The position numbers were made by a program, and so were the translations under genes. The notes beneath the pieces were generated by a model. The model saw only the letters and a program-made list of their open reading frames with translations, was not told the origin of the DNA and made no database searches. Positions 60,442 through 64,000 of a stretch of DNA of 64,000 nt are shown in pieces (the stretch's first letter is position 1; each line of letters opens with the position of its first letter). The stretch is from Virgibacillus halotolerans (GTDB lineage: Bacteria > Bacillota > Bacilli > Bacillales > Amphibacillaceae): NCBI RefSeq assembly GCF_016908515.1, contig NZ_JAFBEA010000010.1:62001-126000 (forward strand), written 5' to 3'.

Positions 60442-61662
60442 ATGGGATATTATGATCAACATTATCCGCCAAATCCACATCGTAAAAAGAATAAACCCTG
60501 GTTAGTTCCAGTTTTACTTGGCATTGTCATCGGTATTTTATTAGTTGTTGTCGCCATGCCCGCTTTAATAAAATCAGATATCATGCCGGGAAATGAGGCT
60601 ACACAGCAAGGAAATAATCTGGATGTGAAACATGGGAATCCACATGGCTCAGATTTGAATCAAACCATCAATGTCGATGTCTCTACACAAATTACAGACG
60701 TTGTTGAAAAGGTTACGCCAGCAGTTGTTGGCGTGATTAATATTCAAAAGAGTGGGGATTTCTGGCAGCAGGAAAATGGGGATAGTGAAGCAGGAACCGG
60801 ATCAGGTGTCATTTACAAGAAAGAGGATGGGACAGCCTATGTTGTTACCAATCATCATGTTGTAGAAGGTGCCACATCATTAGAGGTTGTTTTATCAAAT
60901 GATACCCACCTCGATGCGGAATTGATCGGCAGTGATTTGTTCTCTGATTTAGCAGTCTTGCGAATGGATGGATCTGATGTAAAGCAGGTGATGGAGCTTG
61001 GGTCTTCTGACAGTATCAAGGTTGGAGAGCCAGCAATTGCGATCGGGAATCCACTAGGAATGATGTTCTCAAGCTCTGTTACACAAGGCGTTATCAGTGG
61101 AACACAGCGAACGATTCCCCAGGATTTTAACCAGGATGGACGCGCGGATTGGCAAGCGGAGGTTATTCAAACCGATGCAGCGATCAACCCCGGTAATAGT
61201 GGTGGTGCACTCATTAATATTAATGGTCAGCTTATTGGCATTAATTCAATGAAAATTAATCAAGCAGCTGTAGAAGGCATTGGTTTTGCCATTCCTATTG
61301 ATTCTGCGATCCCTATTATTGAAGAATTGGAAGCAACAGGTGAAGTAACTCGTCCTTATTTAGGCGTTGAAATTTACTCTTTAGACGAAGTACCTCAAGC
61401 TGAATGGAAAAATACGCTTCATCTTCCCAAAAATGTAGAGGGTGGGGTTTACGTTTGGTCTGTTGAACCGATATCGCCGGCCGATAAAGCAGGGTTAAAA
61501 CGGCTCGATGTGATCACGGAGATAGATGGTAATCCAGTGATGAATATGATTGATTTACGGAAAGTTTTATACCAGGAAAAGAAAATAGGCGATGAAGTAA
61601 CCATTAAGTATTATCGTGATGGCAAGCAAAATGAGGCCAAATTAACACTGGGAACTCAATAA
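60442..61662 (+). CDS. htrA: HtrA-type membrane-anchored serine protease
   Basis: A 406-residue protease of the DegP/HtrA family, the yycK/htrC position of Bacillus. An N-terminal cytosolic Pro/His-rich stretch is followed by one membrane helix (WLVPVLLGIVIGILLVVVAMPALI). The catalytic triad is His in TNHHVVEG, Asp in FSDLAVLRMD and Ser in INPGNSGGAL. A C-terminal PDZ domain contains VYVWSVEPISPADKAGLKRLD. It should degrade or refold damaged secreted proteins. It has its own terminator. Confidence 0.95.
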   Translation: MGYYDQHYPPNPHRKKNKPWLVPVLLGIVIGILLVVVAMPALIKSDIMPGNEATQQGNNLDVKHGNPHGSDLNQTINVDVSTQITDVVEKVTPAVVGVINIQKSGDFWQQENGDSEAGTGSGVIYKKEDGTAYVVTNHHVVEGATSLEVVLSNDTHLDAELIGSDLFSDLAVLRMDGSDVKQVMELGSSDSIKVGEPAIAIGNPLGMMFSSSVTQGVISGTQRTIPQDFNQDGRADWQAEVIQTDAAINPGNSGGALININGQLIGINSMKINQAAVEGIGFAIPIDSAIPIIEELEATGEVTRPYLGVEIYSLDEVPQAEWKNTLHLPKNVEGGVYVWSVEPISPADKAGLKRLDVITEIDGNPVMNMIDLRKVLYQEKKIGDEVTIKYYRDGKQNEAKLTLGTQ

Positions 61663-61670
61663 TAAGTAGA

Positions 61671-61706
61671 AAAAAGGCTATCCACATGTTGAAGGATAGC
61701 TTTTTT
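61671..61706 (+). terminator. intrinsic terminator after htrA
   Basis: GGCTATCC and GGATAGC form the stem, with A and T tracts on both sides. The left arm also holds a CTATCCACA DnaA-box variant. Confidence 0.88.
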
Positions 61707-61847
61707 CATGGAAAGTAATCCACAATCCATCAAAGTTATTCACATACCGTGGATAACTTTGTAGACAGATTCAATATATAGTATATAAAAAAGGGTAGGC
61801 ACAAAATAGCTAGGAACATTTGTGCATATGTGGATAACTTTGGGGAT
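61678..61847. other. cluster of DnaA-box-like sites between htrA and the DoxX-like gene
   Basis: CTATCCACA (61678-61686), TAATCCACA (near 61716), TTATTCACA (61737-61745), CGTGGATAA (61748-61756) and a consensus TGTGGATAA (61839-61847) lie within 170 bp, 32 kb from oriC. Confidence 0.55.
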
Positions 61848-61911
61848 AAGTATGCTTTTGCGTACATAAATGTTTATCAGTTGACGAAAACAGAGGATCA
61901 AATTACATATT

Positions 61912-62277
61912 TCACCTTTTCGCGCTTTGCCAATGTTGTCCAATTAGAATTAATAATACTAGCATCACAATATCAAGCCGCGCTTCGAACGCAAATGTTA
62001 GTAACCCTTGCTCAGAAAGTACGGGCCACTTTGTTAAGCATAGAGCACCGATCATCACAATGATCAGTGGTATGGTTGCGTGCTTGATATACATTCTCGC
62101 AATAACTAGCATCCCACACGCAACTTCAGTAATTGCAACAAGGAATAAGGTTACCTGAGGGAAAGGTAGTCCAAGGCTTGCAAATACGGTTTGAAAGTCG
62201 CTATCTACTAATTTTAGAATACCTGAAGTAACAAATACGTAGCCAATAAGATAACAAATCCATTTTGTTTGATACAT
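61912..62277 (-). CDS. DoxX-like small membrane protein
   Basis: A 121-residue protein with four predicted membrane segments, starting WICYLIGYVFVTSGILKLVDSDF and containing LGLPFPQVTLFLVAITEVACGMLVIARMY, which is the DoxX/MauE-like pattern. Family members have been linked to redox or membrane integrity roles, but no function can be assigned here. GGAGGTG lies upstream of the ATG. It is divergent from the ABC exporter and convergent with htrA. Confidence 0.78.
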   Translation of the reverse strand: MYQTKWICYLIGYVFVTSGILKLVDSDFQTVFASLGLPFPQVTLFLVAITEVACGMLVIARMYIKHATIPLIIVMIGALCLTKWPVLSEQGLLTFAFEARLDIVMLVLLILIGQHWQSAKR

Positions 62278-62451
62278 TTCGGGAACACACCTCCAAATGA
62301 ATCCTTTTTAAATATGTATGCGCCAATGTAGACAATCTTGACAAGCTTTTATTTAGTTCTCAGGTTTCTCAGTACCTTCTTGTTGCTAAGCATGCCAAAT
62401 AACCTTATAATTTCTTTTAGACATAGAATAGTATAAAGGAAGTGCAAACCT

Positions 62452-64000
62452 GTGATTCGACGATTTTTTTCTTATTATAAGCCACACCGTCGTTTATTTA
62501 TTATTGATTTTACCTCCGCAGTAATTGTAGCGTTGCTTGAATTAGCGTTTCCGGTTGCTGTACAACGCTTTATTGATACGCTCTTACCACGCGGGGATTG
62601 GAATCTGATCGTGACGGTTAGTGTGTTGCTTTTATTAGTTTATATAGTGAGTACGCTTTTACAATATGTTGTTACATATTGGGGTCATAAGCTCGGGGTT
62701 AACATTGAAACGGATATGCGTGAAGACTTATTTCATCATGTACAGCGCCAGTCTTTCCGCTTTTTTGATAATACAAAAACAGGACATATCATGAGTCGAA
62801 TTACCAATGACTTATTTGATATTGGAGAACTGGCACACCATGGTCCTGAAGACTTTTTTATTGCGATCATGACGTTTATTGGTGCCTTTTTCATTATGTT
62901 TATGGTCAATGTAAAGCTCTCTTTAATTATCTTAATTGCTGTGCCGATCTTAATCTTCCTGATTGCCTATAGTAATATTAAAATGAACAAGGCATGGGGG
63001 ATGATGTATCGGCATATTGCTGACGTAAACGCACGTGTGGAGGATGCTGTTTCCGGTGCACGTGTGGTGCAATCTTTTACAAATGAAGACTTTGAAATGG
63101 AACGTTTTATCAAGAACAACAACAGCTTTCGAACCGCAAAAGTTGGTGCATATAGAGTAATGGCATTTGTTAGTTCGAATATTTATATGATGATGCGTTT
63201 AGTTACATTGCTGGTACTCATTTTTGGCGCCTGGTTAATGCTTGAGAAGGAACTCTCCAGTGGAGATCTTATTTTGTTTGTTTTGTTTGTGAACGTGTTA
63301 ATGAAACCAATTGAAAAAATTAGTGCTTTATTGGAGCTCTATCCAAAAGGGATGGCAGGATTCAAACGGTTTACTGAATTACTGGACATGAAGCCAGATG
63401 TACAAGACCGTGAGAATGCGAAAGCAGTGCAAATGCTAAAAGGTGATATTGCTTTTGATAATGTTACATTTGGCTATGAAAAAACACAAAAGTCTGTGCT
63501 ACAATCAATGAATTTTGACATTCATGCTGGAGAAACGATTGCTTTTGTCGGCCCGTCCGGTGCAGGAAAAACAACAATCTGTTCGCTTATTCCTCGTTTT
63601 TATGACGTGGATAATGGCAGTATTACCATCGATGGTATAGATTTAAGGGATATGACAAAGAAATCTCTTAGACAGCAAATAGGTATTGTGCAACAGGATG
63701 TGTTTTTATTTACGGGGACCCTTCGTGAAAATATTGCTTACGGTAAACTGGATGCGACAGATGCGGAAATTGAGCATGCGGCACAGCAAGCACATATGGA
63801 GGCGTTTATTAAAGAATTACCAGATGGCTATGAAACACAGGTCGGCGAACGTGGTCTGAAGCTCTCCGGTGGACAGAAACAGCGTATCGCTATTGCGCGC
63901 ATGTTTTTAAAGAATCCACCGATCCTCATATTGGATGAGGCAACATCAGCACTTGATACGGAAACCGAAACCATCATCCAGAAAGCTTTAACGGAACTGG
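62452..64000 (+). CDS. ABC exporter, fused permease-ATPase (3' end beyond window)
   Basis: A GTG start (MIRRFFSYYKPHRRLF) after AAGGAAGTG opens a frame that is still open at the edge (516 codons). The N-terminal six-helix membrane domain is followed by an ATPase domain with Walker A GPSGAGKTT, Q-loop VQQDVFLFTG, signature LSGGQKQR and Walker B ILILDEATSALD. This is a half-transporter of the MsbA/BmrA/YknU type, exporting lipids, drugs or peptides; the substrate is not evident. Only the last part of the ATPase domain is missing. Confidence 0.92.
   Translation, partial: MIRRFFSYYKPHRRLFIIDFTSAVIVALLELAFPVAVQRFIDTLLPRGDWNLIVTVSVLLLLVYIVSTLLQYVVTYWGHKLGVNIETDMREDLFHHVQRQSFRFFDNTKTGHIMSRITNDLFDIGELAHHGPEDFFIAIMTFIGAFFIMFMVNVKLSLIILIAVPILIFLIAYSNIKMNKAWGMMYRHIADVNARVEDAVSGARVVQSFTNEDFEMERFIKNNNSFRTAKVGAYRVMAFVSSNIYMMMRLVTLLVLIFGAWLMLEKELSSGDLILFVLFVNVLMKPIEKISALLELYPKGMAGFKRFTELLDMKPDVQDRENAKAVQMLKGDIAFDNVTFGYEKTQKSVLQSMNFDIHAGETIAFVGPSGAGKTTICSLIPRFYDVDNGSITIDGIDLRDMTKKSLRQQIGIVQQDVFLFTGTLRENIAYGKLDATDAEIEHAAQQAHMEAFIKELPDGYETQVGERGLKLSGGQKQRIAIARMFLKNPPILILDEATSALDTETETIIQKALTEL

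Overview
This window carries the chromosomal replication origin of a low-GC, spore-forming member of the Bacillaceae. The gene content and order (dnaA-dnaN-yaaA-recF-remB-gyrB-gyrA on one side; rpmH-rnpA-yidC-jag-mnmE-mnmG-rsmG-noc-soj-spo0J on the other), Spo0A-like boxes in oriC, T-box leaders and spore genes such as yyaC all fit this. The protein sequences and the intergenic repeats look most like the Oceanobacillus/Virgibacillus/Lentibacillus group, but the genus is an inference. The window is the reverse complement of the usual map, with dnaA on the minus strand. Most genes left of about 28.5 kb are on the minus strand and most to the right are on the plus strand, so transcription largely follows the forks.

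Left arm, reading away from the origin (28.5 kb down to 1): dnaA, the dnaA-dnaN spacer with a DnaA-box/DnaA-trio unwinding region, dnaN, yaaA, recF, remB, gyrB, gyrA, yaaC (opposed), guaB, dacA, pdxS, pdxT and serS with a serine T-box. Next comes an accessory block: two siderophore permease genes, convergent with a ferredoxin-NADP-reductase-like gene and a siderophore-binding lipoprotein. Both transcription units have Fur boxes. Beyond it are a repeat-rich gap, tRNA-Ser(UGA), a small alarmone synthetase divergent from proC with its proline T-box, the dgk-dck pair, tRNA-Arg(CCU), a MerR-like coiled-coil gene, a dicarboxylate/amino-acid symporter and the start of an acetyl-CoA synthetase-like gene.

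Origin: eight DnaA boxes lie between dnaA and rpmH, with further boxes in the dnaA-dnaN spacer.

Right arm: rpmH, rnpA, yidC, jag, mnmE, mnmG, rsmG, parS, noc, soj, spo0J, a cysteine-desulfurase-like gene that contains a second perfect parS, a DUF554 membrane protein, yyaC (opposed), a YkvI-like membrane protein, an MscS-type channel, a DUF951 protein, ychF, the rpsF-ssb-rpsR operon with an S6:S18-type leader, an orphan molybdate-binding-protein-like gene with a DUF1189 gene, a near-perfect Noc site, yybS, gdpP, rplI, dnaC, the walRKHIJ-htrA cluster, a DoxX-like gene, and an ABC exporter cut by the right edge.

The strongest structure that genes do not explain is a set of intergenic repeats. 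One modular hairpin family occurs at about eight places. Its internal core is conserved, but its outer arms differ in sequence and still pair, and extra hairpin cassettes are present or absent between copies. A second element of about 70 bp occurs twice, next to this family. A third family occurs in several gaps. No CRISPR array, transposase gene, prophage or rRNA operon was seen. I did not find a clear, wholly new multi-gene system; the repeat families and some structured spacers are the best candidates for undescribed biology.
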